From positions 1,874,375-1,938,374 of the forward strand of contig JADJLX010000005.1 of the NCBI GenBank assembly GCA_016709865.1: a DNA stretch of 64,000 nt, read 5' to 3'. Within the stretch, counting starts at the first letter, position 1, and each line of letters opens with the position of its first letter. Origin of the DNA: Bacteroidales bacterium (GTDB taxonomy: Bacteria > Bacteroidota > Bacteroidia > Bacteroidales > VadinHA17). Shown in pieces: positions 26,392 through 35,088 of this stretch. Under the pieces are notes generated by a model. The model saw only the letters and a list, made by a program, of their open reading frames with translations, did no database searches and was not told where the DNA came from. Both the position numbers and the translations under genes were made by a program.

Positions 26392-26727
26392 TTACTTTTC
26401 TTCAGTTTTTACCTTACTTTGAAATTCTACTGTATCAACTGTACAGGTAAGAACCGCAATTGCTTTCTTAGCATCTTCTTTGTCGATGTAAGCCCTTGCT
26501 GAAACGTCGCCCTGTATGGTAACTTGAGTTCCAACTTTAAGGAAAGGGAAAACTTTTTCACGGTTCCATAGTGAACACTCGAACCATGTTGTTTCAGTGA
26601 CTTTTTCACCGTTTTTAGCTGTGAAGTGTTTATCACAAGCAACGTTAAAGTTAAGAACTTTAGAATCACCAACCTGCGCAACTGGCTTCACTGAGCGAAT
26701 GTTGCCTGTAAAAATTGTTACGATCAT
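26392..26727 (-). CDS. ssb: Single-stranded DNA-binding protein, short form
   Basis: 111 residues forming one OB fold (VTIFTGNIRSVKPVAQVGDS, LNFNVACDKHF, TTWFECSLWN, GTQVTIQGDVSARAYID). It lacks the acidic C-terminal tail that recruits partner proteins in chromosomal SSB, which is common in plasmid-encoded forms. It sits downstream of the first copy of a duplicated leader sequence. Confidence 0.92.
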   Translation of the reverse strand: MIVTIFTGNIRSVKPVAQVGDSKVLNFNVACDKHFTAKNGEKVTETTWFECSLWNREKVFPFLKVGTQVTIQGDVSARAYIDKEDAKKAIAVLTCTVDTVEFQSKVKTEEK

Positions 26728-27221
26728 AGTAATAAATTTTTAAGTAAATAATAATATAATGCTGTAAACCAGCAATTTTACGTGAAGTGCAGCCTACAAG
26801 AATAAATAAGGAAAAAAGGAAACGCAATAAATAACATAGTGGCTTTATGGCGTAGTCTTTTGAGCGGGGCGGCATGTATTGCATTGGCCTCCATTTTAAT
26901 CGTTAGGTTAAATTTATGGAAAAATCTGGTTAAATGACCATGAGGCTTAGCCGAATACCGCTATTCCTTAATTTGATTTTAAGTAAAAGCTGGCTGAAGC
27001 GTTCCCCCTGCCGAGCGAGGATCACACAGCGAGGAACTTTTCAATTCACAAAGGGTGCAAAAGGAAAGTAGTTTTCAATTTGTAGCCTTCTTCATACAAA
27101 CTGAAATCTCCTTTTTAGACAAACATTCTTTATCTTCTGTGTTTGGCTAAAAACCTTGTGTAGGCAAAGCCTGCCTTTATTGATCTTTAAACACAAAAAA
27201 ATACCCCGAAGGGTATTAATT
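26728..27221. other. Gene-free stretch between ssb and radC, with leader repeat copy 1
   Basis: It holds the first copy of the long leader repeat (26792-26959). The remainder has short inverted sequences, for example AGGCAAAGCCT near 27163. No ORF here looks real. Confidence 0.6.
26792..26959 (-). repeat. Leader repeat copy 1 (upstream of ssb)
   Basis: Positions 26792-26866 align without gaps to 27754-27828 (43 identical of 53 over the best part, 26814-26866), and weaker similarity continues to 26959. Both copies have the same orientation and lie immediately upstream of a minus-strand gene, so a shared promoter, 5' leader or structured RNA is likely. Confidence 0.7.
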
Positions 27222-27707
27222 TTATATCTGACCTTCGTCAGCAAAGCTTCTGTAAAGATCTCTTTCAGGAGTGAGGATAATATGATCGAGGAGTTGAATG
27301 TCAAGGAGATTTCCAGCCTCTTTTATTTTATTTGTTATTTTCAGATCGCTCTCGCTTGGATTGCTATTTCCTGAAGGGTGATTATGAGCGACGATTATTC
27401 CTGAAGCGTTAGCCTTGATGGCATACTGGAAAATCAGCCGTACATCAGTTACTGTGCCGGAAAGTCCTCCTTCAGAGATCGTGGTAATTCCAAGGACCTT
27501 GTTTGCCCTATTTAGCAGGAGCATCTTAAAAGACTCCTTATGTTCAATTGAGTTTTGATTCCAGGAGTCGAAGAAGATCTTGTGTGCATCCCTGGAACAA
27601 CTAACTACAAGGCGCTCCGAAGGTTTAACTTTAGTCACGTAGGTAAGAGTAACTTCTGCTACATGAAGAAAATCGATTGATTGCTGGGTGGACTGTGTGT
27701 TTTTCAT
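27222..27707 (-). CDS. radC: RadC-family JAB/MPN domain protein
   Basis: 161 residues with the metal site EGG..., AHNHPSGNSNPSESD (JAMM motif, about residues 107-121), and LLDHIILTPE. It lacks the N-terminal helix-hairpin-helix of chromosomal RadC, which is the usual form on mobile elements of Bacteroidetes. The biochemical role is unresolved for the family. It sits downstream of the second leader repeat copy. Confidence 0.92.
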   Translation of the reverse strand: MKNTQSTQQSIDFLHVAEVTLTYVTKVKPSERLVVSCSRDAHKIFFDSWNQNSIEHKESFKMLLLNRANKVLGITTISEGGLSGTVTDVRLIFQYAIKANASGIIVAHNHPSGNSNPSESDLKITNKIKEAGNLLDIQLLDHIILTPERDLYRSFADEGQI

Positions 27708-28185
27708 AATACGATAGAATTAAGTTAAACAAAGTTTTTACCAGCGGACGAAAGCCAGAAGGACTAAATAAGTGCAAAAGGAAACGGAATAAATAGTGCA
27801 ACGGTTTTATGCCGTAGTCTTTTGAGTGTGTTGGATGTTTGCGGGTATCGCCATCGTTTTAGGACTTATGGCTAACTTTGTAAAAAACTTGTTTATAGAC
27901 GTGAGCCTAGGGCGAACACCACTTCTGAATTATGATTTTAGTCGTGTACCATTGTACCGATCAAATCATCGCATTAGCGCTATGAAGGGTTTAGAACACA
28001 CAGAAACTTTTTCAGCTTCGAGGCTTCCGAAGCGAAGCGAAGCCTGCAATATAGCGACACGGGAATAAATAATGTGATAGTAGAGAACACCACTTCAGTG
28101 AAATGCCCTTGAAATTTAAATGTTTATAATATATCTAATAATTCTAATACATTATTTAAATATAATATCAACCCAAATTAAAGTG
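27708..28185. other. Gene-free stretch at the right side of the plasmid-like region
   Basis: It holds leader repeat copy 2 (27754-27920), a hairpin formed by AGGCTTC and GAAGCCT near 28021-28045, and an AT-rich tail at 28110-28180. No match to the tRNA-Leu 3' end is visible, so no right attachment site can be named. Confidence 0.55.
27754..27920 (-). repeat. Leader repeat copy 2 (upstream of radC)
   Basis: Partner of 26792-26959. Here ACGG and CCGT can close a small loop (27801-27815), which copy 1 does not preserve; the best conserved stretches are AAAAGGAAACG, AATAAATA and CGTAGTCTTTTGAG. Confidence 0.7.
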
Positions 28186-29025
28186 CTAAGCATTATTCCA
28201 TGGTCCTTTCTCATAACCTTGTTTATCTACTTGAGAAAGTACCTCATTCATTGAACCAGTTCTGTATCCCGTCAAATCAATTGTTATATACGTGAACCCT
28301 GATTTCTTACATATCTCTTCGAGTTGACTCTTTAAACCCCAGGCTTTATCCATTTCAGAAGGAATAAATTCAAGACGAGCAAGATTGTCATGGCTTCGTA
28401 TTCTAAACTGAGTAAATCCTAGTGTTCTGAATTCAAATTCTGCTACCGCAAGTCTGTCAAGCTTCACTTTTGTTATCTTTTCACCATAAGGAAAACGCGA
28501 AGCGAGACATGCATAAGACTGTTTGGTGGCAGTTGGGAGATTTAATATTTTTGAGAAATGACGGATATCTCCTTTAGTAAGTCCCGAATCTGCCAAAGGA
28601 GAAATTACACCTTTTTCCTTCTTTGCTTTCATTCCCGGACGAAAATCTTTAAGATCATCAGCGTTACTTCCATCAAAGACAACTTCAAAACCTTCTTTTT
28701 GAGCTATAAATTTAATTTTACCGAACAGTTCGTTCTTACAATAATAACATCTGTCAGGCGGATTATCTGCGTAACCGGGAATATCAATTTCTTCAGACAC
28801 AATTATCCTGTGTCTTATGCCGAGCATTAATGCAAGAGACTTAGCTTCCTCAAGTTCATAAAAAGGGTAGGTACTTGATGTGGCAGTAATCAACAACAAT
28901 TTGTCTCCATAAACATCTTTTGCCATTCGGGCAAGAAACGTACTGTCGACTCCCCCTGAGAATGCTATGACCGCACTTTTATATCTGCCTAAAATGTCAA
29001 GAAGTTTAATACGGTTTTCTTCCAT
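28186..29025 (-). CDS. larE: LarE-type ATP-dependent sacrificial sulfur transferase
   Basis: 279 residues. The PP-loop SGGVDS (23-28) binds ATP, RCYYCKNELF (92-101) follows, and Cys173 in SYACLASRFPYGE sits where LarE of Lactobacillus uses Cys176 as sulfur donor. LarE makes the thiocarboxylates of the nickel-pincer cofactor. larB and larC are not in the window, and the gene lies downstream of the nitrate cluster, so the target may be lactate racemase elsewhere or another NPN-dependent enzyme. Confidence 0.88.
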   Translation of the reverse strand: MEENRIKLLDILGRYKSAVIAFSGGVDSTFLARMAKDVYGDKLLLITATSSTYPFYELEEAKSLALMLGIRHRIIVSEEIDIPGYADNPPDRCYYCKNELFGKIKFIAQKEGFEVVFDGSNADDLKDFRPGMKAKKEKGVISPLADSGLTKGDIRHFSKILNLPTATKQSYACLASRFPYGEKITKVKLDRLAVAEFEFRTLGFTQFRIRSHDNLARLEFIPSEMDKAWGLKSQLEEICKKSGFTYITIDLTGYRTGSMNEVLSQVDKQGYEKGPWNNA

Positions 29026-29093
29026 ATTTCAAAAAATTAAGTTTTCCTTATTTAGATAGCTATAATTGATTACAAAGAAGTATAAATATTCAT

Positions 29094-31115
29094 TTACTCG
29101 ATCTCACTTTTTAGCTTGCATAATGAATGATTCCATAAGACATCATGCATAAATGAAGGAAATATGATTTTGAGGAATTGGCTGGAGAAATTGAATCCGA
29201 CGAAAATAGATAATAATTGCTCACCATTAATTTCCTTATTTTCTTTTTTAAATCCATCGATTTCAAAAAGTAATATTCCACCTCGTCCGAATCCATCGAG
29301 AATCTCATAACGAATAGATTGACCGGGGATAGCATTTACAAGACGGAGGTTAAATGAAAGTGGTTTTAAGAAAATATTATAACGAATTATACTACCGGGT
29401 TCATTAGGTTCACCTGAAATTCTGCTCACCTTAATAAATCTTGGATTAAAATATTTCCTGCCATTATCCCCAAATTTACCTAATTCACTGAAGATCTTAT
29501 CCTTGGGAGAGCTTATTCTGATCGTGTACATGCTTTTAAAATCCAATGATTTTATCTCCTTGCTATTCCAGAATTCGTTTATTATCCTTTCTGTCTTCTC
29601 TTCAAAAAGCTCCTTTGCGACACCGGTGGTAAGTCTGCTGAAATTACCCCATTTCAATCCAAATACTAATTCAGTAAAAGAATTGCGTAATGTGATAAAG
29701 AAACCGCCATATATTATTGACCATAGTGCAAAAGGGTGATACATATTTAAGATGATATTTCTATAATTGTCTTCTCCGCTTGCTATGTTCCAGAGTATTT
29801 TTTCAAGTTTCCTGTTCTTCCTTGCCTGTGTCTTCCTTTCAGTGATAACAGCCTGATAAATTATCCTGCTGAACAAAGAGTTGTTAAAGCATACTCTTAT
29901 GAAAATAAACACAAGTTTCCCCAGTTTGTTATTTATCTTATATTTTCTTATAACTGATATATAACCAGCTTTCAAGCTTTTTTTATCAATGCCTCCTGAA
30001 AGGATCACCTCCGCAATTTTTACTGATATTTCATATGCAGAACCTATACCGTCTTTATACAGATTGGAAGTAAACATATCACCAATAACTACAATTCTGT
30101 CTCCAAATGGTTCTTTTGCCACTCCTGTAGTCATAAATGGACTACAAACACAAATATTCTTTAATTTTAACCATTCCGGAAGTATGTTTTTAATATGGGG
30201 CAGGTGCATGAATTCATCTATTATCCGAAGGTTATCCTTTGGTTTTGCTTTATCGATGCATTTTCCAATTAAAACAACGGTAATATATTCTCCCTTGGGC
30301 ACTATTGAGATCATCTCCAGTTTCAAGTTAGGGGAACCATGTAAAATAAAATAAAGTTCTCCCTTAATCTTTTGAATGAAATCATCATTTCCCATGGAAC
30401 TTAATTCAAAAATGATGGTTTTTCTAACCTGGGGAGGCTCGAACCCTGGTATAATCTTCTTTAGCCAGGAGACAGGATATTCTGTTTTATCCGGTCCATG
30501 ACCTAATTTGCCATTCACCCCACCTGCAAACGCAACAAAATCTGTTTCTAGTTCCAGAGTATTGCCGTTATAACTTACAATAATTTTGCCCTCCTTGGAG
30601 TACCTAAGGTTAGTAACTTCAGCATTGATTATATTCGCCCCTTCCTTTGTAGCACTACTCAGCAGAAAGTTATCAAAATTATAATTGCTGTCAGTCCTTC
30701 CTTTTGGTCTGGATCCTCTGTAAACTGACTTAATATCTCTTAATACATCAAGAGATATTGTTTTCCAATCGGCAAATACATTGATAATTTCAGCAGTATC
30801 CAATATAATCTCGGGAGGCAAATCGAGCCCAAGGTCAGTTAAGGCATCACAGACTCTCGGGCTTAATCCTCCTGCACAATAATTGCACTCTCCGATGGAG
30901 CATTCATTAACAGTTTGTCCCTGGATACTCAATGTCGGTTTCTTTTCAAGAATGAAGACTTCAATTTTCCTGCCCAGCTTTTTAGCTTTTCTTAAAAGAT
31001 TCAGAGCGAAAAATGAACCTGAAGGTCCGCCTCCGATTATGACCACTTTCGAACCATCGATCAGCTTCAATGTTTGGTAAGAATTTCCGGGAGGCTTTAA
31101 AATATCGAGGTTCAT
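29094..31115 (-). CDS. FAD-dependent oxidoreductase fused to a SRPBCC-like C-terminal domain, 673 aa
   Basis: The frame opens at 31166, overlapping the transporter gene; the ATG at 31115 gives a normal 20-nt gap and is preferred. N-terminal Rossmann motif VVIIGGGPSGSFFALNLLRK, then a cysteine cluster (CSIGECNYCAGGLSPRVC), GDMFTSNLYKDGIGSAYEIS for FAD ribityl binding, as in geranylgeranyl-reductase-like flavoproteins. The last 150 residues (YTIRISSPKDKIFSELGKFG to the end) look like a SRPBCC/polyketide-cyclase-type lipid-binding domain. The substrate may be an isoprenoid, quinone or carotenoid-like lipid (inference). Confidence 0.78.
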   Translation of the reverse strand: MNLDILKPPGNSYQTLKLIDGSKVVIIGGGPSGSFFALNLLRKAKKLGRKIEVFILEKKPTLSIQGQTVNECSIGECNYCAGGLSPRVCDALTDLGLDLPPEIILDTAEIINVFADWKTISLDVLRDIKSVYRGSRPKGRTDSNYNFDNFLLSSATKEGANIINAEVTNLRYSKEGKIIVSYNGNTLELETDFVAFAGGVNGKLGHGPDKTEYPVSWLKKIIPGFEPPQVRKTIIFELSSMGNDDFIQKIKGELYFILHGSPNLKLEMISIVPKGEYITVVLIGKCIDKAKPKDNLRIIDEFMHLPHIKNILPEWLKLKNICVCSPFMTTGVAKEPFGDRIVVIGDMFTSNLYKDGIGSAYEISVKIAEVILSGGIDKKSLKAGYISVIRKYKINNKLGKLVFIFIRVCFNNSLFSRIIYQAVITERKTQARKNRKLEKILWNIASGEDNYRNIILNMYHPFALWSIIYGGFFITLRNSFTELVFGLKWGNFSRLTTGVAKELFEEKTERIINEFWNSKEIKSLDFKSMYTIRISSPKDKIFSELGKFGDNGRKYFNPRFIKVSRISGEPNEPGSIIRYNIFLKPLSFNLRLVNAIPGQSIRYEILDGFGRGGILLFEIDGFKKENKEINGEQLLSIFVGFNFSSQFLKIIFPSFMHDVLWNHSLCKLKSEIE

Positions 31116-31134
31116 GACTGATTTTATATTTATG

Positions 31135-32220
31135 TTATATCTGTTTCTTGTCAGGCAGAGTATCATAACCTGATTTGAAATGTCCAGGAATTAATGATCG
31201 TACCAGTCCTGTGAAAGTTATAAGCCATGACACAAGCGCGATATAAATAAAAATGTCATATATCCAGTGCAGAAAAGGTATATTTAATGCTTCAGCCATC
31301 CGGTATGTGGCAACGGTATACATTCCCTGAGGAAATACTGCCCCCCAATAAAGTGCGTCATATTTCAAAGGATATTTTTTGTAGACATGTCTCCAGATTG
31401 CCAGTATAAAAAGCATTGGGATCCACCATGTACCTGTAGCCCAATAGAATACCGTAAAACCTTTAAGAAAAGGGAGCAGCGATTGCAGAAAAGGTGCATC
31501 GGGGGAATTGATTATTAATACAGACCCGGCAAGAGTGGAGATGGCCATTGCGCCCATGTTGATCCAGTACGGAGGAGCAAGGTCTCCGGGAGAAAATTTA
31601 AAAAATGTATAACGATAGAATATGAGGGATATCATCCATATATAAAACATGCCTCCCCATAACCACATTGAGAGCGCAAAAAAGTTAACTTCTACCCTGT
31701 ATGGCTGCTGTATATGAGAAGCAACCAGAGCACTGAGTATTGCAACCGACTGAGTGGCAACAATGGCGGTAAGCCAACCTCCTGATATTCCTTTATCAAG
31801 AGTGGGTTTATCCTGTTTGATTGTCAGGGAAGTGAATATTGAATAGGTTAAAAATATCCACAGTAAAACTCCAGTTATCAATAATATCAATGCCACATTA
31901 AAGATATCATACATCAATATATACTGGGCTCCTAGAACACAAGTCCCGGCAACTGATGTAAAAAAACCCGGTCCTTTCTGATGGTCAGTCAAATCGTTTA
32001 CCACTTCCCCCAGAAACCAGATCAGACGCAGAATGGTCAAAATCCATAAGATGACAAAGAAAACGTTATTCAATAAGAACAAAACATTCGCAATAAGATT
32101 CAAATCCATTAAGTGCGAAGCAATGGAGATGATTCCGGTAGCCATTACAAGTGCAAAATAGGCAGGAGAAAGATTCTTAATTCCCGTTTTTGTTTCAAGC
32201 ATGATGTGTCCAGAAAGCAT
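31135..32220 (-). CDS. TDT/SLAC1-family transporter
   Basis: 361 residues with about ten membrane segments. The N-terminus LSPAYFALVMATGIISIASH is typical of the tellurite-resistance/dicarboxylate transporter family, which includes TehA, Mae1 and anion channels. In a nitrate cluster an anion or small-acid export role is plausible but not shown. The start could be the second Met (32202). It is 12 nt from narK. Confidence 0.85.
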   Translation of the reverse strand: MLSGHIMLETKTGIKNLSPAYFALVMATGIISIASHLMDLNLIANVLFLLNNVFFVILWILTILRLIWFLGEVVNDLTDHQKGPGFFTSVAGTCVLGAQYILMYDIFNVALILLITGVLLWIFLTYSIFTSLTIKQDKPTLDKGISGGWLTAIVATQSVAILSALVASHIQQPYRVEVNFFALSMWLWGGMFYIWMISLIFYRYTFFKFSPGDLAPPYWINMGAMAISTLAGSVLIINSPDAPFLQSLLPFLKGFTVFYWATGTWWIPMLFILAIWRHVYKKYPLKYDALYWGAVFPQGMYTVATYRMAEALNIPFLHWIYDIFIYIALVSWLITFTGLVRSLIPGHFKSGYDTLPDKKQI

Positions 32221-32232
32221 TGATTTAGACTT

Positions 32233-33726
32233 TTAGTTAAGTAAGGTAGCTTTGCTTGTAATATTCTTAATGGCAATGCGTTGCAAAATTATGCAAATTG
32301 CTGCCAACACTGCAAGGAACATCCAACATGTAGTCCAGACTCCTGTTGTTTTCAGAAGATAACCAAATAAGATAGGACCGAAAAATCCTCCAAGCCCTCC
32401 AATGACGCCTACTATCCCCCCCACTGTACCCATATTGGCAGGATAATAATCTGAAATATGCTTAAAAACAGCTGCACTTCCTATTCCCATCATTATACCA
32501 ACCATAAAGATAAGAACCATTAATATCCACTTATTGGCCTGAAAATAAATATGAGTAATTCCCTTAGCCAGAAGTTGTCCTTTGCTTACTGTATCACCTG
32601 CTCTTACATTAGGTTCATGCCGGAATATTGCAGTAGGAAGGAATAAAAATCTTTCATCTTCATTGTTGATACCGAATCTGATAGTAACCTCGGAAGAATC
32701 ACCTGTTTTGTTCTGAAGAAAATATATATCCTCACCCACCAAAATCTCACTTCCGGAGACAGAAGTTACTGTACCCGGTTTTGTTGCCATAATTCCCTGG
32801 CCAGGAGTCTGGATTTCGGTTCTGGGTACAAACAGAAAGAACAGGCAGACTATTGAAACACCAAATACCCACAATAGAACTGTGCGTGCACCAATTTTAT
32901 CGGCGAGCCAGCCTCCTGCAGCCCTTACTAATCCGGCTGATAAACTAAACGTGCTGGCCATGAATCCAGCCGATACAATAGATAATGAATAGACGTTTAC
33001 ATAATATGGAATGAGCCATTGGGCAAGAGCAACAAAACTCCCGAAGGCAAAGAAATAATATAGTCCGAACCGCCAGACTCTTGTTTCTTTCAAGGGCGAT
33101 AACCGCTGACCCATTGTTTTTGAATCTTTTGGTTTTCTGTTTTGTGTTCCTAAAAGAAAAATTACTCCAACTATTATAAGCATTATAGCATACAATTTCG
33201 GCAAAGTACGCCATGCTTCAATATAAGCACCGTCTTTTGTTAGCATATTGAGAATGGATGGTGCAAAAAGAGTGGTGAGAGCAGCTCCAATGTTACCGGC
33301 ACCAAAAATACCCAATGCTGTACCTTGTCTTTCTTTGGGATACCAGAGAGATGTATATGCCACACCGGCAGCGAATGAAGCTCCTGCTATTCCAAATCCG
33401 AAACTGAGCAGAAGAAAAGTAGTGTAGCTGTCTGCCTGTGACAGTAAGAACATAGGAATAGCACTGAAAAACAAAATTGCCGACATCACCCATTTGCCTC
33501 CGAATTTATCGGTAAGGATTCCTACCGGCAGCCGCAAAATCGAGCCTACCAATACCGGAACGCCCAACAGCCAGCCAATCTGAACCGGGCTCCATTTAAA
33601 TACTCCTTTACTGACAAGGAATGTAACCAATACTCCATTTATCATCCATGCAGCAAAACAAACAATGAATGCAAGAGTGTTAAAGAATAAAATCCTGTGA
33701 GCTTTTCCGCGAGATTCTGATTCCAT
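32233..33726 (-). CDS. narK: NarK-type nitrate/nitrite transporter (MFS) with an inserted domain
   Basis: 497 residues. MFS signatures are LPVGILTDKFGGKWVM and the NNP-family glycine-rich segments FGAGNIGAALTTLFAP and GTVGGIVGVIGGLGGFFGPI. Residues about 302-396 form a soluble insertion (PGTVTSVSGSEILVGED, FRHEPNVRAGDTVSKGQLLAKG) that resembles a biotinyl/lipoyl or HlyD-hammerhead fold and separates helices 8 and 9. It imports nitrate, exports nitrite or exchanges both across the inner membrane. It is part of the nar cluster. Confidence 0.9.
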   Translation of the reverse strand: MESESRGKAHRILFFNTLAFIVCFAAWMINGVLVTFLVSKGVFKWSPVQIGWLLGVPVLVGSILRLPVGILTDKFGGKWVMSAILFFSAIPMFLLSQADSYTTFLLLSFGFGIAGASFAAGVAYTSLWYPKERQGTALGIFGAGNIGAALTTLFAPSILNMLTKDGAYIEAWRTLPKLYAIMLIIVGVIFLLGTQNRKPKDSKTMGQRLSPLKETRVWRFGLYYFFAFGSFVALAQWLIPYYVNVYSLSIVSAGFMASTFSLSAGLVRAAGGWLADKIGARTVLLWVFGVSIVCLFFLFVPRTEIQTPGQGIMATKPGTVTSVSGSEILVGEDIYFLQNKTGDSSEVTIRFGINNEDERFLFLPTAIFRHEPNVRAGDTVSKGQLLAKGITHIYFQANKWILMVLIFMVGIMMGIGSAAVFKHISDYYPANMGTVGGIVGVIGGLGGFFGPILFGYLLKTTGVWTTCWMFLAVLAAICIILQRIAIKNITSKATLLN

Positions 33727-33746
33727 TGCTGATAAAATTTATTCAA

Positions 33747-34469
33747 TTAATTATTGATTGGCTTAACTCCTTCGCGTGTGTTTTTGGATGCACGCATCTC
33801 CTTCTGGTCTCGGTTCCAGATTACAAGCTGATAATTACGCCATAAATAAAATACGGGATAAACCAGAAAGTGCATCAATCTTGTAAAGGGGATTAATCCG
33901 ATAAAAATGAATGCTGATATAGTATGAATTTTGATAAACAATGGCATCGTGGTTATTACTGATATGTCGGGTGAAAGTATTATCAGCGATCGGAGATATG
34001 GAACGAGTGATGATACAAACCAGCTTGTGCCCCAACGGTAAAAGTAAGCGACTAAGAGACCAGTAACTACCTGAATTCCAATAACAGAATAAACTATCAG
34101 GTCCATTGATGAAGTAACAGAATGAAGTCGTTTTACCTTAATTCTTCTTATAATCAGCAACACGAGCCCGGCAAAAGTTATTAAGCCGAAAGCAAATGCA
34201 GTAATCTCTATGATCATAAGCCCGGAAGGCATTGCAGTCAGAAAAATTATACTCTTTGGCATTAAGAATCCGATTAAATGGCCAATAAGCAGGACTACTA
34301 TACCTGAGTGAAAAAGCCGGCTTCCCCAGAATAACATATTTGATTCGAGGAATTGTGATGAATGACTGGAGACCGAATAGCCATAATATTTTATACGCAA
34401 TATGCTGCCGATGATAAAGATAAGAACAGCTGCATATGGTAATCCAATAAGAAAAAACAGATCTGTCAT
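33747..34469 (-). CDS. narI: Respiratory nitrate reductase gamma subunit
   Basis: 240 residues, five membrane helices. His54, His64, His182 and His200 occupy the positions of the four haem b ligands of E. coli NarI (56, 66, 187, 205). It takes electrons from quinol on the periplasmic side and passes them to NarH. It starts 9 nt after narJ. Confidence 0.95.
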   Translation of the reverse strand: MTDLFFLIGLPYAAVLIFIIGSILRIKYYGYSVSSHSSQFLESNMLFWGSRLFHSGIVVLLIGHLIGFLMPKSIIFLTAMPSGLMIIEITAFAFGLITFAGLVLLIIRRIKVKRLHSVTSSMDLIVYSVIGIQVVTGLLVAYFYRWGTSWFVSSLVPYLRSLIILSPDISVITTMPLFIKIHTISAFIFIGLIPFTRLMHFLVYPVFYLWRNYQLVIWNRDQKEMRASKNTREGVKPINN

Positions 34470-34478
34470 AGTCAGGTT

Positions 34479-35087
34479 TTAATGTTTCTTATTATTCATT
34501 TTGGTGAAGTCCATTCCACAAGCGTATATTCCTGTAGATTCGATCTCTTTCTGGTTTATTATATAGGGTTCCAAAATGGAGTTACAATAACTGCTTTCAA
34601 GAACCATAATAAGGACTATTATTAAGTTCCTATAGATGTTCTGGTCAGTTCTGAAGTTTTCAAGCATATGTTTTAATGCCGGGAGCAACATTATAACTAC
34701 CAGTTCTTCCCTGAATTGCAGATCCTTTATTTTCGGAATCAGTGTAAGAACGTTCGGCAAATGATCAGGAAACTCAGTGCCACAGTTATTTTCTGCCTTC
34801 AGTTGTTCACTTTTCATGTTTAGGAGAAATTGCCCTCTCTTAGACTCTTCTCCGAAAAGTACATAGCCGACATCAAGGTAGCATGTCGCATTGACATCGA
34901 ATGTATTAATATAATATTCCTGAAGCTCAGAAATAGGTTTGAATGTAAAATGCTCTTTAACAGGTAAAAAAAGTTCAGTTGTCTTGAGCCCATATTCATT
35001 AAGTTCAGAATGGAGTAAATCAACCACCTTCCTGAAATCTCTGTCGGGGTAGCAAAATAGCTGAGCAATATGACTACAAACCTGCAT
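34479..35087 (-). CDS. narJ: Nitrate reductase assembly chaperone
   Basis: 202 residues of the NarJ/TorD type: all-helical, with LFCYPDRDFRKVVDLL at the N-terminus and HLPNVLTLIPKI in the middle. It inserts the molybdenum cofactor into NarG before membrane attachment. It abuts narH by one base. Confidence 0.9.
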   Translation of the reverse strand: MQVCSHIAQLFCYPDRDFRKVVDLLHSELNEYGLKTTELFLPVKEHFTFKPISELQEYYINTFDVNATCYLDVGYVLFGEESKRGQFLLNMKSEQLKAENNCGTEFPDHLPNVLTLIPKIKDLQFREELVVIMLLPALKHMLENFRTDQNIYRNLIIVLIMVLESSYCNSILEPYIINQKEIESTGIYACGMDFTKMNNKKH

Positions 35088-35088
35088 A

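Noticed and set aside
27826..28068. 80-codon plus-strand ORF in the second leader repeat
   Set aside because: The corresponding frame is not kept in the first repeat copy, and the composition looks non-coding.
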